This document shows, one piece after another, positions 34,441 to 44,800 of a stretch of 64,000 nucleotides of DNA. The DNA is from Microbacterium trichothecenolyticum (GTDB lineage Bacteria; Actinomycetota; Actinomycetes; Actinomycetales; Microbacteriaceae): assembly GCF_030818955.1 (NCBI RefSeq), contig NZ_JAUTBF010000001.1, forward strand, positions 2,976,001-3,040,000, in the 5' to 3' direction. The position numbers were made by a program, and so were the translations under genes. The notes beneath the pieces were generated by a model, which was given only the letters and a program-made list of their open reading frames with translations, was not told where the DNA came from and did not search any database. Position 1 is the first letter of the stretch. Each line of letters opens with the position of its first letter.

Positions 34441-34493
34441 GCGCTCAGTGTGACAGGGGGGTTCGGGCCGCGCGAGGGGGGAATTACCCATAA

Positions 34494-34565
34494 TTGTGTA
34501 TACGCAACCGGTGTGGATGCGAGGCAACGGGCCACGGGGATCGCCCATTGCATACACTGAATGCA
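34494..34565. promoter_or_regulatory. candidate GntR operators upstream of the prp regulator
   Basis: TTGTGTATACGCAA (34494-34507) is a near-perfect palindrome, and TTGCATACACTGAATGCA (34548-34565) shares the half site TTGCrTAyAC with its reverse complement. Both lie 20-90 bp before the GntR gene. The size and symmetry fit FCD-type GntR operators, so autoregulation and control of prpDBC are likely. The second site also overlaps the probable promoter. Confidence 0.5.
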
Positions 34566-34583
34566 GCACAAGGGAGGTGCGGC

Positions 34584-35213
34584 ATGCGAGCCAGCGAGCG
34601 CGCTTACGTGACCCTCCTCGACGAGATCCAGACCGGCGCACTGCCCCCGGGCACCGTGCTCGCCGAAGTCGAGCAGTCCACGCGTCTCGGAGTCAGCCGC
34701 ACGCCGCTGCGCGAGGCGTTGCGCCGTTTGGCATCCGATGGTCTCGTCGCCCAGGCGTCGCCGCGCGTGACGGTGGTCGCCGGCATCGACGTCGATGACA
34801 TCCGCGACCTGTTCGAGGTGCGGCGTGCGCTCGAGGCGGAGGCCGCGCGTCTGGCCGCGCTGCGCGCGGACCGGCGCGTGTTCACCTCACTCGCCCGTGA
34901 GTTCACCACCATCGACACGGCCGAGGCGGACGCCTACTACGCGCTCATCGCCCGCTTCGACGCCGGGGTCGACGCTACGGTCGACAACCCCTACCTCGCG
35001 GCGGCCCTGCGAAGCGTACGCACTCACCTCGTACGGGTGCGACGGATGGCTCGCGACAACCCCCTTCGCCTCTCGGCATCCGCCCGGGAGCATGAACTCA
35101 TCGCGCGCGCGATCGGCACCGGCGACCCCGAACTCGCCGTCCATGCCACCCACGTGCACCTGCACAACGCCCTCACCACCATCCTCGAAGCCTTGACGGA
35201 GGACCCCTCATGA
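34584..35213 (+). CDS. GntR family regulator (FCD type) of the propionate operon
   Basis: 209 residues. Winged helix at the N-terminus ([50 protein letters not shown]) and a helical FCD effector domain ([32 protein letters not shown]). FCD regulators bind small organic acids. It overlaps prpD by ATGA at the start of the methylcitrate operon, so methylcitrate or a related acid is the probable signal. Start ATG at 34584 with a strong AGGGAGG site. Confidence 0.92.
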   Translation: MRASERAYVTLLDEIQTGALPPGTVLAEVEQSTRLGVSRTPLREALRRLASDGLVAQASPRVTVVAGIDVDDIRDLFEVRRALEAEAARLAALRADRRVFTSLAREFTTIDTAEADAYYALIARFDAGVDATVDNPYLAAALRSVRTHLVRVRRMARDNPLRLSASAREHELIARAIGTGDPELAVHATHVHLHNALTTILEALTEDPS

Positions 35214-36736
35214 CGATCACCCACCACGTGCGCGTGCACCGCAGCGACGAGAACCTCGCCCGCGAGGGGCAGCTCGCCTGGTCTCTCGCCCGGGTCGCGG
35301 TCGATGCGGTGGCCGTCGACGACGACGTGGTCGACATGATCGTCAACCGCCTGATCGACAACGCCGCCGTCGCCGCGGCCTCGCTCACGCGGCAGCCCGT
35401 GAGCGCCGCGCGCCAGCAGGCCCTCGACCACGCCGTGTCGATCGGCGGCTCGGGCGCGACCGTGTTCGGATGCCTTCTCGAACGGCGCACGAGCCCCGAG
35501 TGGGCCGCGTGGGCCAACGGTGTGGCCGTGCGCGAACTCGACTACCACGACACCTTCCTCGCCGCCGACTACTCGCACCCGGGCGACAACATCCCGCCGG
35601 TGCTCGCCGTCGCTCAGCACACCGGACGTGACGGCGCCGCGCTCGTGCGGGCCCTCGCCACGGCGTACGAGATCCAGATCGACCTCGTGCGTGCGATCAG
35701 CCTGCACAAGCACAAGATCGACCACGTCGCCCACCTCGGCCCCGCCGCCGCCGCCGGCATCGGCACCCTGCTCGACCTCGACCAGGAGACGATCTACCAG
35801 GCCATCGGCCAGGCCCTTCACACCACCACCGCCACGCGGCAGTCGCGAAAGGGCGAGATCTCGACGTGGAAGGCGCACGCCCCCGCCTTCGCCGGCAAGA
35901 TGGCGATCGAGGCCGTCGACCGCGCGATGCGCGGCGAGACCAGCCCCTCGCCGATCTACGAGGGCGAGGACGGCGTCATCGCCTGGCTGCTCGACGGTCC
36001 CGACGCCTCGTACGACGTGCCGCTCCCCGGCGAGGGCGAGAGCAAGCGCGGCATCCTCGACTCGTACACGAAGGAGCACTCGGCCGAGTATCAAGCGCAG
36101 GCCTGGATCGACCTGGCCCGTCGCCTCGGCACGGAACGCCCCGATCTGCGCGACCCGGCGAACGTGGCATCCATCGTCCTGCACACCAGCCACCACACGC
36201 ACTACGTCATCGGTTCGGGCGCGAACGACCCGCAGAAGTACGACCCCACCGCGTCGCGCGAGACGCTCGACCACTCGATCCCGTACATCTTCGCCGTCGC
36301 CCTGCAGGACGGCGCGTGGCACCACGTCGACTCGTACACGCCCGAGCGCGCGGGCCGCTCCGACACCGTCGAGCTGTGGCACAAGGTCACGACGGCCGAG
36401 GATGCCGAGTGGACGCGCCGCTACCACTCCGAAGACCCGAACGAGAAGGCGTTCGGCGGCCGCGTCGTCATCACCCTCGCCGACGGCTCGACCGTCGAAG
36501 ACGAGATCGCCGTCGCCGACGCGCATCCGCTGGGTGCCCGGCCGTTCGCGCGGGAGGACTACATCCGTAAGTTCCGCACCCTCGCCGAGCCCGTGCTGCT
36601 GCCCGAGGAGATCGAGCGTTTCCTCGAGCTCGTGCAGCGCCTGCCCGAGCTGACGCCCGCCGAGGTCATGCAGCTGTCGATCGTCGCCAAGCCCGGCGTG
36701 CTGGCGCTGGCGCCGGCGCCGAAGGGGTTGTTCTGA
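35210..36736 (+). CDS. prpD: 2-methylcitrate dehydratase (MmgE/PrpD)
   Basis: Dehydrates 2-methylcitrate to 2-methyl-cis-aconitate in propionyl-CoA disposal. 508 residues, the normal length. Conserved blocks: [70 protein letters not shown] (the DxxD and HP active-site region), and [30 protein letters not shown] overlap with the regulator upstream. The gap to prpB downstream is 310 bp, unusually long for this operon. Confidence 0.96.
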   Translation: MTITHHVRVHRSDENLAREGQLAWSLARVAVDAVAVDDDVVDMIVNRLIDNAAVAAASLTRQPVSAARQQALDHAVSIGGSGATVFGCLLERRTSPEWAAWANGVAVRELDYHDTFLAADYSHPGDNIPPVLAVAQHTGRDGAALVRALATAYEIQIDLVRAISLHKHKIDHVAHLGPAAAAGIGTLLDLDQETIYQAIGQALHTTTATRQSRKGEISTWKAHAPAFAGKMAIEAVDRAMRGETSPSPIYEGEDGVIAWLLDGPDASYDVPLPGEGESKRGILDSYTKEHSAEYQAQAWIDLARRLGTERPDLRDPANVASIVLHTSHHTHYVIGSGANDPQKYDPTASRETLDHSIPYIFAVALQDGAWHHVDSYTPERAGRSDTVELWHKVTTAEDAEWTRRYHSEDPNEKAFGGRVVITLADGSTVEDEIAVADAHPLGARPFAREDYIRKFRTLAEPVLLPEEIERFLELVQRLPELTPAEVMQLSIVAKPGVLALAPAPKGLF

Positions 36737-37046
36737 TGCGCGGCGGCGGGTGCGCGCCACCGAAGCCCGAGCCGCCGGTGCGGGAGTGGGCCGGTCGGGT
36801 CGGCTGTCGTGTGGACTCTGCCCGCAGTCGGGACGGGCGGGTGGGCCGTGGTGCGGGGTCGGTCGACGGTCCCGGGTTCCGGGTGGGCCGTGGTGCGGGG
36901 TTCGTGGTCGACACGCCGGTTCGGGATGCCGTGGGGCGGCGTGTCGTCGGTGATCTCCGCCGGGCGGTCCGCGCCGCCGCCCCGGGACTCCGCCGGACGG
37001 CCCACCCCGCCGCCGCGTACCTCCCCACGAAGGAAGGAGCCCGCTG
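36737..37046 (+). repeat. prpD-prpB spacer with a 42-bp tandem repeat and an end-to-end open frame
   Basis: GGTGGGCCGTGGTGCGGGG appears at 36840-36858 and again at 36882-36900, a 42-bp period extending into GGTCGAC. A 103-codon frame starts at 36736 (ATG overlapping the prpD stop, with GAAGGGG eight bases upstream) and ends with a TGA overlapping the prpB ATG. Its product is Gly/Arg-rich with no recognised family, and several other frames are also open, so coding is doubtful. prpB has its own AAGGAAGGAG site at the end of this stretch. Confidence 0.6.
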
Positions 37047-37946
37047 ATGCTGTACGCCCAGACCACCGCGGCCGAGAAGCGCCGCGCGTTGCGCGAGAAG
37101 CTGGCATCCGGTGAGCTCGTGCGGATGCCGGGGGCCTTCAATCCGCTGTCGGCCCGGCTCATCGAGCGCAAGGGCTTCGACGGCGTCTACATCTCGGGCG
37201 CCGTGATCGCCGCCGACCTGGGCCTGCCCGACATCGGCCTCACGACCCTCACCGAGGTCGCCGGGCGCGGCCAGCAGATCGCGCGCATGACGGAGCTGCC
37301 GGCGATCATCGACGCCGACACCGGGTTCGGCGAGCCGATGAACGTGGCCCGCACGATCCAGACGCTGGAGGACGCGGGCCTTGCCGGCGCGCACATCGAA
37401 GACCAGGTCAATCCCAAGCGGTGCGGTCACCTCGACGGCAAGAGCGTGGTCGATGCCGACACGGCGATCAAGCGCATCCGCGCCGCCGTCGATGGTCGGC
37501 GTGATCCGAACTTCCTCGTCATCGCCCGCACCGACGTGCGCGCGGTCGAGGGATTGGATGCCGCGATCGAGCGCGCGAAGGCTCTGGTCGACGCCGGCGC
37601 CGACGCGATCTTCCCCGAGGCGATGCGCGACCTCGGCGAGTTCGAGGCGATGCGTTCCGCTCTCGACGTGCCGATCCTGGCGAACATGACCGAGTTCGGA
37701 AAGAGCGAGCTGTTCTCCACCGCGCAGCTGCGCGACGCCGGCGTCAACATCGTCATCTGGCCGGTGTCGCTGCTGCGCCTCGCGATGGGTGCGGCGGGCC
37801 GGGGCCTCGACGCCCTGGCATCCGAGGGCCACCTGCGCCACCAGCTCGGCGACATGCAGCACCGCGCCGACCTGTACGACCTGGTCGACTACGAGGGCTA
37901 CACCCGCTTCGACGCCGACGTGTTCGACTTCACCGTCGAGCGCTGA
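37047..37946 (+). CDS. prpB: methylisocitrate lyase
   Basis: Splits 2-methylisocitrate into pyruvate and succinate. 299 residues of the isocitrate lyase/PEP mutase fold. Key motifs: MPGAFNPLSARLIERKGFDGVYISGAVIAADLGLPDIGL, IIDADTGFGEPMNVARTI (Mg site), IEDQVNPKRCGHLDGKSVV where Cys in the KRCGH loop is the catalytic acid/base, and LANMTEFGKSELFS. All are intact. Start ATG at 37047 with AAGGAAGGAG. A palindrome follows the stop. Confidence 0.97.
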   Translation: MLYAQTTAAEKRRALREKLASGELVRMPGAFNPLSARLIERKGFDGVYISGAVIAADLGLPDIGLTTLTEVAGRGQQIARMTELPAIIDADTGFGEPMNVARTIQTLEDAGLAGAHIEDQVNPKRCGHLDGKSVVDADTAIKRIRAAVDGRRDPNFLVIARTDVRAVEGLDAAIERAKALVDAGADAIFPEAMRDLGEFEAMRSALDVPILANMTEFGKSELFSTAQLRDAGVNIVIWPVSLLRLAMGAAGRGLDALASEGHLRHQLGDMQHRADLYDLVDYEGYTRFDADVFDFTVER

Positions 37947-37963
37947 GTCCGCTCCACCACCGC

Positions 37964-38020
37964 TGAGTTGCGCCGGATGCTCGCGTGGAGAGGACCTTCG
38001 CGGACATCCGGCGCAACTCA
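37964..38020. repeat. perfect 16-bp inverted repeat between prpB and prpC
   Basis: TGAGTTGCGCCGGATG (37964-37979) and its exact reverse complement (38005-38020) with a 25-base loop. It sits inside an operon where the next gene is essential to the same pathway, so it may attenuate or stabilise the transcript rather than end it. Confidence 0.92.
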
Positions 38021-38059
38021 ACATCAGGGCACCAGCGCACACGACTCAAGGGAGAGACG

Positions 38060-39346
38060 ATGACCGACATCAAGAAGGGCCTCGCGGGCGTGACGGTCGA
38101 CGAGACCGCCGTCAGCAAGGTCAACCCCGAGACCAACAGCCTGCTCTACCGCGGCTACCCCGTGCACGAGCTCGCCGCCACGCAGCCGTTCGAAGCGGTC
38201 GCGTTCCTGTTGTGGAACGGGGAGCTTCCGGATGCCGAGCAGCTCGCCGCCCTGCGTCGCACCGAGCGCGAGCACCGGGCGCTGCCCGACGACGTCCGAG
38301 CCGCGATCGACCTGCTGCCGACGTCGGCTCACCCGATGGACGAGGTGCGCACCGCCGTCAGCGTCATCGGCGCGCGCGAGACCGCGGGGATCTCGAACGT
38401 GATGGATGCCGTGGGCACTCCCGAAGAGAACCTCCAGCGCAGCATTCGTCTCTGGGCGCAGCTGCCCGCCGTGGTCGCGTACGGCCAGCGCCGCCGCCGG
38501 GGGCAGGAGCTCATCGCTCCGCGCGACGACCTCGATTACGCCGCGAACTTTCTCTGGATGACGTTCGGCGAAGAGATCTGCACCCCGCCGCAGGCGGCTG
38601 AGCACGTCGAAGCCACCGAGGCCGCATCGGTGCCGGCCCCTTCGACGAGCTCAGGGTCCTCGGCATCCGGCGGTGTTCCCGACCCGGTCGTCGTCGACGC
38701 CTTCACCCGCTCCATGACCCTGTACGCCGAGCACTCGTTCAACGCCTCCACCTTCACCGCGCGCGTGATCGCGTCGACCCTCAGCGACCTGTTCTCCGCG
38801 GTCGTCGGCGCCATCGGCGCGCTCAAGGGTCCGCTTCACGGTGGCGCGAACGAGGCCGTGCTGCACGTGTTCGACGAGATCGGTACCGCAGGCAACGTCG
38901 TGCCGTGGCTCGATGCCGCCCTCGCCGACAAGCGCAAGATCATGGGCTTCGGTCACCGCGTGTACAAGCGCGGCGACTCGCGCGTGCCGACGATGAAGGC
39001 CGCGCTCGACACCCTCGTGGCCCACTACGATCGCCCCGACGTCGCCGAGCTGTACGACGCGCTCGAGAGCGAGTTCGTCGCGCGCAAGGGCATCTACCCC
39101 AACCTCGATTACCCCTCGGGCCCGGCCTACGCGCTGATGGGCTTCGACACCCTCACCTTCACGCCGCTCTTCGTCGCCTCCCGCGTGACGGGCTGGACCG
39201 CGCACATCCGCGAGCAGCAGGCCGCGAACGCGCTCATCCGCCCGCTGTCGGAGTACGTCGGCCCCGACGAGCGGCACATCGACGGCTACGTCGCCGACGC
39301 GGCCGTGCGCGACGCGCAGGAGCGCCCCGAAGAGGCGGCGAGCTGA
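38060..39346 (+). CDS. prpC: 2-methylcitrate synthase with an unusual insertion
   Basis: Condenses propionyl-CoA and oxaloacetate. 428 residues, about 40-50 longer than typical PrpC. Citrate synthase motifs are intact: LYRGYPVHELAATQPFEAVAFLLWNGELP, LYAEHSFNASTFTARVIAST (catalytic His), GPLHGGANEAV (His), IMGFGHRVYKRGDSR (His/Arg) and the C-terminal Asp region. The extra residues (about 180-217, CTPPQAAEHVEATEAAS... GGVPDPVV) fall between LWMTFGEE and the FTRSMTLYAEH helix. They include PSTSSGSS encoded by a copy of a dispersed extragenic repeat. The reading frame stays open, so the enzyme may be functional with an extra surface loop. Confidence 0.94.
   Translation: MTDIKKGLAGVTVDETAVSKVNPETNSLLYRGYPVHELAATQPFEAVAFLLWNGELPDAEQLAALRRTEREHRALPDDVRAAIDLLPTSAHPMDEVRTAVSVIGARETAGISNVMDAVGTPEENLQRSIRLWAQLPAVVAYGQRRRRGQELIAPRDDLDYAANFLWMTFGEEICTPPQAAEHVEATEAASVPAPSTSSGSSASGGVPDPVVVDAFTRSMTLYAEHSFNASTFTARVIASTLSDLFSAVVGAIGALKGPLHGGANEAVLHVFDEIGTAGNVVPWLDAALADKRKIMGFGHRVYKRGDSRVPTMKAALDTLVAHYDRPDVAELYDALESEFVARKGIYPNLDYPSGPAYALMGFDTLTFTPLFVASRVTGWTAHIREQQAANALIRPLSEYVGPDERHIDGYVADAAVRDAQERPEEAAS
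38637..38660. repeat. dispersed repeat captured inside prpC
   Basis: CCCCTTCGACGAGCTCAGGG followed by TCC matches, in reverse complement, the repeat at 33111-33134 (GGACCCTGAGC-nnn-TCGAAGGG). Here it is read through in frame and gives Pro-Ser-Thr-Ser-Ser-Gly-Ser. It marks the centre of the non-conserved insertion of PrpC. Confidence 0.8.
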
Positions 39347-40524
39347 TGGGCGAGCCGCGGATCGTCATCGTCTCGGGTGCCCGCACGCCCATCGGGTCTT
39401 TCGGCGGGTCGCTGTCGGGCGTCGACGCGCACGAGCTGGGGGCCGTCGCGGTCGAGGCCGCGCTGACCCGCGCCGGCGTCGCCAAAGACGACGTCGACGA
39501 GGTCGTCATGGGCTGTATCGCCCAGAACGGCCCCGATGCTTACAACGCCCGCCGCGTCGCGCTCGCCGCGGGTCTGCCCACACGCGTCCCCGCCTTCACG
39601 GTCAACCGGCTCTGCGGCTCGGGACTGCAGGCGATCTGGTCGGCCGCGCAAGAGCTTCGCTGGGGCGGTATCGACGTCGCCGTCGCGGGCGGCGACGAGA
39701 GCATGTCGCGCACGCCCTTCCTCGACTACGGCGCCCGCGGCAACAGCCGTCTCGGCGACCGCACGCTGCTCGACGGCACGCTCGCGATCCTCACCGACCC
39801 CTTCAGCGGCCGGCACATGGGCACGACGGCCGAGGTCGTGGCATCCCGATACTCCGTCTCGCGCGAGGAGCAGGACGCCTTCGCCGTCGAGAGCCAGCGA
39901 CGGGCATCGACGGATGCCGCGCGCGCGGCGTTCGCGGAAGAGATCGTGCCCGTGACCACCGGTGGCAAGCGGCCGGTCGAGGTATCCGTCGACGAGCACC
40001 CGCGACCGGGCACGACCCTCGAGGCGTTGGCGGGCCTGCGCCCCGCGTTCGAGCGGGACGGGTCGGTCACGGCCGGGAACTCCTCCGGCATCAACGACGG
40101 CGCCGCCGCCACCGTGCTGCTGCGCGAAGACGATGTCCGCGATCGCGGCCTGACCGGCCTCGCGACGCTCGAGGCCGTGACGACCGCCGGCGTCGACCCC
40201 GAGATCATGGGGTACGCGCCGGTTCTCGCCCTGCAGCGTCTGTGGGAACGCACGGGGCTCAGCCCGGCCGACGTCGACGTGATCGAGCTGAACGAGGCCT
40301 TCGCCGCGCAGGCGGTCGCGGTGACCCGCGACGCGGGCCTCGACCCCGAGAAGGTCAACCCGTACGGCGGCGCGATCGCGCTGGGGCATCCCGTCGGGGC
40401 GACGGGCGCGACCCTGACCGTGCGCGCGGCCCTCGACCTGCGACGCCGCGACCTCGAGTACGCGGTCGTGACGATGTGCATCGGCGGCGGTCAGGCGCTC
40501 GCGGCGCTGCTGCGGCGGTACTGA
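39346..40524 (+). CDS. acetyl-CoA acetyltransferase (thiolase)
   Basis: 392-residue thiolase starting on the last base of the prpC stop (TGATG). The nucleophile Cys is in FTVNRLCGSGLQA; NEAFAAQAVAV, GGAIALGHPVGATGA and the second Cys in VVTMCIGGGQ complete the active site. In this operon it may link propionate use to acetoacetyl-CoA or to odd-chain and branched acyl-CoA turnover. It is the last gene of the unit. Thiolases I and II cannot be told apart by eye; length and motifs favour the biosynthetic/acetoacetyl type. Confidence 0.94.
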   Translation: MGEPRIVIVSGARTPIGSFGGSLSGVDAHELGAVAVEAALTRAGVAKDDVDEVVMGCIAQNGPDAYNARRVALAAGLPTRVPAFTVNRLCGSGLQAIWSAAQELRWGGIDVAVAGGDESMSRTPFLDYGARGNSRLGDRTLLDGTLAILTDPFSGRHMGTTAEVVASRYSVSREEQDAFAVESQRRASTDAARAAFAEEIVPVTTGGKRPVEVSVDEHPRPGTTLEALAGLRPAFERDGSVTAGNSSGINDGAAATVLLREDDVRDRGLTGLATLEAVTTAGVDPEIMGYAPVLALQRLWERTGLSPADVDVIELNEAFAAQAVAVTRDAGLDPEKVNPYGGAIALGHPVGATGATLTVRAALDLRRRDLEYAVVTMCIGGGQALAALLRRY

Positions 40525-40577
40525 CGCCACACGACGGCCGGGCCCGGGACGGTCGACCTCGACACGGCGGGCTCTCG

Positions 40578-40994
40578 TCAGGGGACGAAGACGTCCGCGG
40601 CGCCGGCCCCCATGAGGAAGAGCCGGCCGCCGAACAGTACTTGCGCGGCGATCATGCCGATGAGCGAGGCGATGGCGACGCTCGCCAGGGCGTACCCCCA
40701 GGCGCGACCGGTGCGCGGTTGCCGCGGGAACACCGTGAGGCCCAGCGCGACGATGCCGACGGCGTGCGCCACGAGCAGGGGGACGGTACCGAACTCGAAC
40801 CCGAAGCCGGCCATGCTCGTGCCCGCGGCCACTGCCTTCGGTTGCTCGGTCATCTCCTCCAAGAAGGCCATGCCGAACCACACCCAGGCCACGACCGCCA
40901 CCACCACCCCGAGCACGCTGAGCACCCAGAACATCGCCCCCGGTGAGCGGCGTCGCGCGGTGGCCGGGCGCTGTGCGGTCCGTGTCGAGCTCAT
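40578..40994 (-). CDS. hypothetical membrane protein, 138 aa
   Basis: 138 residues with three hydrophobic segments (AMFWVLSVLGVVVAVVAWVWFGMAF near residue 20, VPLLVAHAVGIVALGLTVF near 70, YALASVAIASLIGMIAAQVLFG near 100). The N-terminus is basic and disordered. It is convergent with the thiolase and divergent from the S51 peptidase. No family recognised. Start ATG at 40994. Confidence 0.8.
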   Translation of the reverse strand: MSSTRTAQRPATARRRSPGAMFWVLSVLGVVVAVVAWVWFGMAFLEEMTEQPKAVAAGTSMAGFGFEFGTVPLLVAHAVGIVALGLTVFPRQPRTGRAWGYALASVAIASLIGMIAAQVLFGGRLFLMGAGAADVFVP

Positions 40995-41032
40995 AGGGCT
41001 CAGGGTAGGCGAGCGCCCGCGATACTGAGCGC

Positions 41033-41740
41033 ATGAGCATCCATCTCCTCGGCGGCGGGCGTGACGTCGCCCGCTGCGGCGCGCTGCTGGAACCGTTCGT
41101 CGCGGAAGCCCGCGAGAGGGCGGAGGGCCGCACGCCAGTCTTCGCGCTGCTGCTCGTGCTCGAGGCCGACGACGAGGCCTCGGTCGCGCGTTTCCGCGGT
41201 GTCCTCGAGGCTGCGGGCGCGCAGGAGATCCGGGTGGAGGCGATCGTCGAGGGTGAGACTTTCACCCCCGCGGCGATCGACGCCGACGCCCTCTTCGTCG
41301 GCGGCGGACTGACCCCGGCGTATCAGGACGCGTTCGCGGACATCGCGGCCGCCCTCCGCGCGCGGGTGCGGGACGGGATGCCGTATGCCGGCTTCTCGGC
41401 CGGCTCGGCCATCGCCCCGCAGCGGGCGCTGGTGGGCGGATACCTGTTGCACGGTGTGGAGGTGGCATCCGAGGATGCAGCCGAAGAGCTCGACGAGCTC
41501 GAGGTCCGCGACGGGCTCGGCCTCGTTCCCTTCGCGGTCGACGTGCACGCCGCGCAGTGGGGGACGGTCTCGCGCCTCATCGCGGCCGTCGACGCGGGGC
41601 TGGTCGCCGAGGGCGTCGCGATCGACGAGCACGCGGCCGTGATCGTCTCGTCGGGTGCCTCCACCGTTCGTGGGCCCGGTCACGTGTGGGACGTCGCCGC
41701 CGCGGCATCCGGAGTCCGAGTCACCCTCCGTTCGGCCTGA
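41033..41740 (+). CDS. S51-type peptidase E-like / class I glutamine amidotransferase-like protein
   Basis: 235 residues. The nucleophile elbow GFSAGSAIAP (G-x-S-A-G-S) is that of peptidase E and cyanophycinase, with DALFVGGGLTPAYQDAF before it and PFAVDVHAAQWGTVSRLIAAV after it. Peptidase E cleaves Asp-X dipeptides; distant relatives have other roles. It is divergent from the small membrane protein gene, and a strong hairpin follows 100 bp after the stop. Family is clear, substrate not. Confidence 0.87.
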   Translation: MSIHLLGGGRDVARCGALLEPFVAEARERAEGRTPVFALLLVLEADDEASVARFRGVLEAAGAQEIRVEAIVEGETFTPAAIDADALFVGGGLTPAYQDAFADIAAALRARVRDGMPYAGFSAGSAIAPQRALVGGYLLHGVEVASEDAAEELDELEVRDGLGLVPFAVDVHAAQWGTVSRLIAAVDAGLVAEGVAIDEHAAVIVSSGASTVRGPGHVWDVAAAASGVRVTLRSA

Positions 41741-41839
41741 CCGGCGCCCTCGCGCGGAGGTCGCGGGCGCCGCGCCGTCTCCGCGGGTGAGCCCCGGCGT
41801 GCCGGCGGAGAACTCCGCGGTACGACACGAGGAACGCGG

Positions 41840-41871
41840 AACGGCCCCCACCCGCGAGGGTGAGGGCCGTT
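41840..41871. terminator. hairpin terminator between convergent genes
   Basis: AACGGCCCCCACCC-GCGA-GGGTGAGGGCCGTTT forms a stem of about 13 bp with a four-base loop, followed by TCCCTTTCC. It lies between the convergent S51 peptidase gene and the big phosphatase gene and can serve both directions. Confidence 0.8.
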
Positions 41872-41884
41872 TCCCTTTCCGGCG

Positions 41885-44800
41885 TCAGACGGCGCGGCGC
41901 CGCCGCAAGACGAAGGCGAGACCGCCGGCCACCACGAGGAAGACACCCGCGAGCGCGATGCCCCACGGCGCCTCGGCACCGGTGGTCGCGAGGTTCTGAC
42001 CGGGGCGGGCGCCCGGCTGCGCGGCATCCGTTCCCGGCTGTGCGCTCGGCTGCTGCCCCGGGTTCTCGCTCGGCGTCGTCCCCGAGACCAGCACGGCGCG
42101 GCCCAGCGGTGCCGGGTCGACCACCGGCGTCGCCTCGAAGTACGACAGCGTCGCGTCGAGGTCGATCTCACCGGTGTCGGTGCGGTCGGTGCCCGCCGCG
42201 AAGGTCGTGAAGCCGTCGCCGCCGTTTGCGAGGAACGAGTTGGTCACGACCGTGAACGTGTCGCCGTCGGCGATCGTTCGGCCCTGGTAGGTCATCGCCA
42301 CGACCGCACCCACGCGCGGGTTCGACGGATCCTGCGTGTAGGTGTACGAGAAGCCGTCCGACACACCGAGGTGCAGCTTCGGACGGTCGCCCGTCGCCTT
42401 CCACTGCTCGTTCAGGATGCCGCGCAGCTGCGCGCCCGTCAGCGTCACCGTCACGAGGGTGTTGGCGAACGGCTGCACGAGGGCCGCCTCCTTGAAGGTG
42501 ACGACCCCGTCGTCGAGCAGGTCCGCTCGGAGGCCGCCCGGGTTCATGAGCGCGATCTGCGCCTGCGTTCCCGCGTAGGTCGGGTCCTGCGACGTCGCCC
42601 AGAGGTAGACGTCCGCGACCCCGTTGCCCATCGACGACTCCACGCCGCGGTCACTGCCCGAGGGGGTGCCGCCGCGCAGGATGTCGGCGCTGATCCGGCC
42701 CACCGGCTTCGCGCCGATGACGTCGGCCTGCGCGACGTAGCCCGCGACCTTCGCCGCGATCGTGGCATCCGGAGCGAAGGCCTTTGCCAGCGGGAACGTG
42801 GTTGCGGAGATGGATGCCAGGGAGCCGGTGCGCTCGTCCCACGCCAGCGACAGCTGACCCATGGCCTTGCCGTACTCGGACGCCTGGATGACCGGGCGGG
42901 TGCGGTCGGTGCCGGCCACCGGCAGGTCGCACGCGTAGGTCTGGTGCGTGTGCGCCGAGACGAACGCGTCGATCTCGGGCGACGCGTTGACCGCGAGCTT
43001 GCCGAAGCCGTCCTGGTCGGCCGCCACGGCGGCGCAGTCGTTCGAGGTCGAGGCCCCCGAGTGCGTCAGCAGCACGATGACGTCGGCGAGGTCGTTCTTC
43101 GTGATCTCGTCGGCGACGCGGTTCGCGGCTTCGAGCTGGTCGCCGAATTCCAGGCCGGCGATGCCGGCGGGGTCGACCATCGTGGCGGTGTCGGGCGTGA
43201 CGGTGCCGATGAAGGCGACACGCACGCCGTCGACGTCCTTCACCGCGTACTCCTGCAGCGCGGGCTCGGTCGTGCCTTTCTTGTAGACGTTGGCACCGAG
43301 ACCGAACTGGCCGCCCCCGTATGCGGGGAGCACGCGATCGGTGAGGTCGGCGAAGCCGCGGTCGAACTCGTGGTTGCCCACGGCCGAGACGTCGAGGCCG
43401 GACGCCTTGAGCGCGTCGATCGTCGGCGAGTCGTCCTGGATGAGCGAGGTGAACGTCGAGGCGCCGATGTTGTCGCCCGCCGAGACGAACAGCTTGTTCG
43501 GGTTCTGCGCCTCCTTGGCCTTGACGGCCCCGGCGAGCACGGCGGCTCCGGCCTCGCCCTGCGAGCCCGTCTCGAGGCGGCCGTGGAAGTCGTTGATCGT
43601 GAGGATGTCGATGTTCTTCACGCTGGGGTTCTCCACCGCGAACAGGGTCGTGGTGCCCGACACCTCGTTGCCGACGGCAACGAGCGGGCGGCCGGTGGGC
43701 GAGGCATCCGCGGGGATGAAGTCGACCCCCTCGGGGCCCAGGTCTCCGGCCTTCGACAGCAGTTCGCGGTCGGCCGTCTCGTCACCGGTCAGCTGGTCTT
43801 CGACCGAGACCGAGAAGTCGCGGTTGTTGACGTATCCGGCATACGTGGCGTTCTTCGGGTCGGTGATGTCGTACGTGACGATGCCGCCGACGCGCTCCAG
43901 CCCGACGAAGGCGTACGTGCGTCCGTCGACCTCACCGATCGCGAGGCTCTCGGGCTCGGGACCCTTGTCGTCGCTGCGGCCCTCGAGGTTCGAGGCGGAG
44001 TGGTTCGAGTTGAAGAACTCCGGGTTCGCGTCGTGCGTGACGCGTTCGAAAGCGGCGCCCGAGTCGAAGACCTGCTCGCCCGCGGTGTTCCACACCGAGA
44101 AGCCGCGGCCGCCGAAGGTGGAGAGCGCGGAGTAGCAGGTGCCGTCGGCGTTCAGCCCCCTGTCGGTCGCGATGTTGAGGCGGCCGAGGTCGGCGTTGCC
44201 GAGCGAGCCCGCGAGCGGGCTGTCGGCGCACACCGGCGCGAGTCCCTTCGCCCCGAGGTCTCCCACGCGCGCGGTGTCGGTGTACTCGCCCCAGGCGCGA
44301 CCGTCGCCCTCGTTGGCGGTGACGAGGTAGGTCTCGCCGTCCGCCTCGTAGGCCTGGATGCCGTCGGGCATGTACATGCCGAACAGCCCCGGGTAGGTCT
44401 TCTCGTTGTAGGTGGGCGCGCCCTTGGGGTCACGGTCGCTCGCATCGAGCGTCTCGACGCCGTAGTCCTTGACACCCAGGGACCGGATGCCGGTGACCTC
44501 GGCCGAAGCCAGATCGACGATGGCGAGGGCGTTCGCCTCCTGCAGCGTGACGTAGGCCGTGCCGCCGGCGACGGCGATGTACTCGGGCTCGAGGTTACGG
44601 CTGACGCGGTTGGCCGCGAGCGGGGTGTCGCCCTGGTCGGGCGCGGCGACGTCGGGGCCGAAGACACGGACAGTGGGGTCGAGGGTCCTCGTGCCGCCCT
44701 GCTCGAAGGCGGCGAAGCCGGCGGTGCGCACGGCGTCCTGGGTGGGGGCGCTCTTGCCGGCGGGCAGAGCCACGATGCCGACCGAGCCCTCCGGGTCGCT

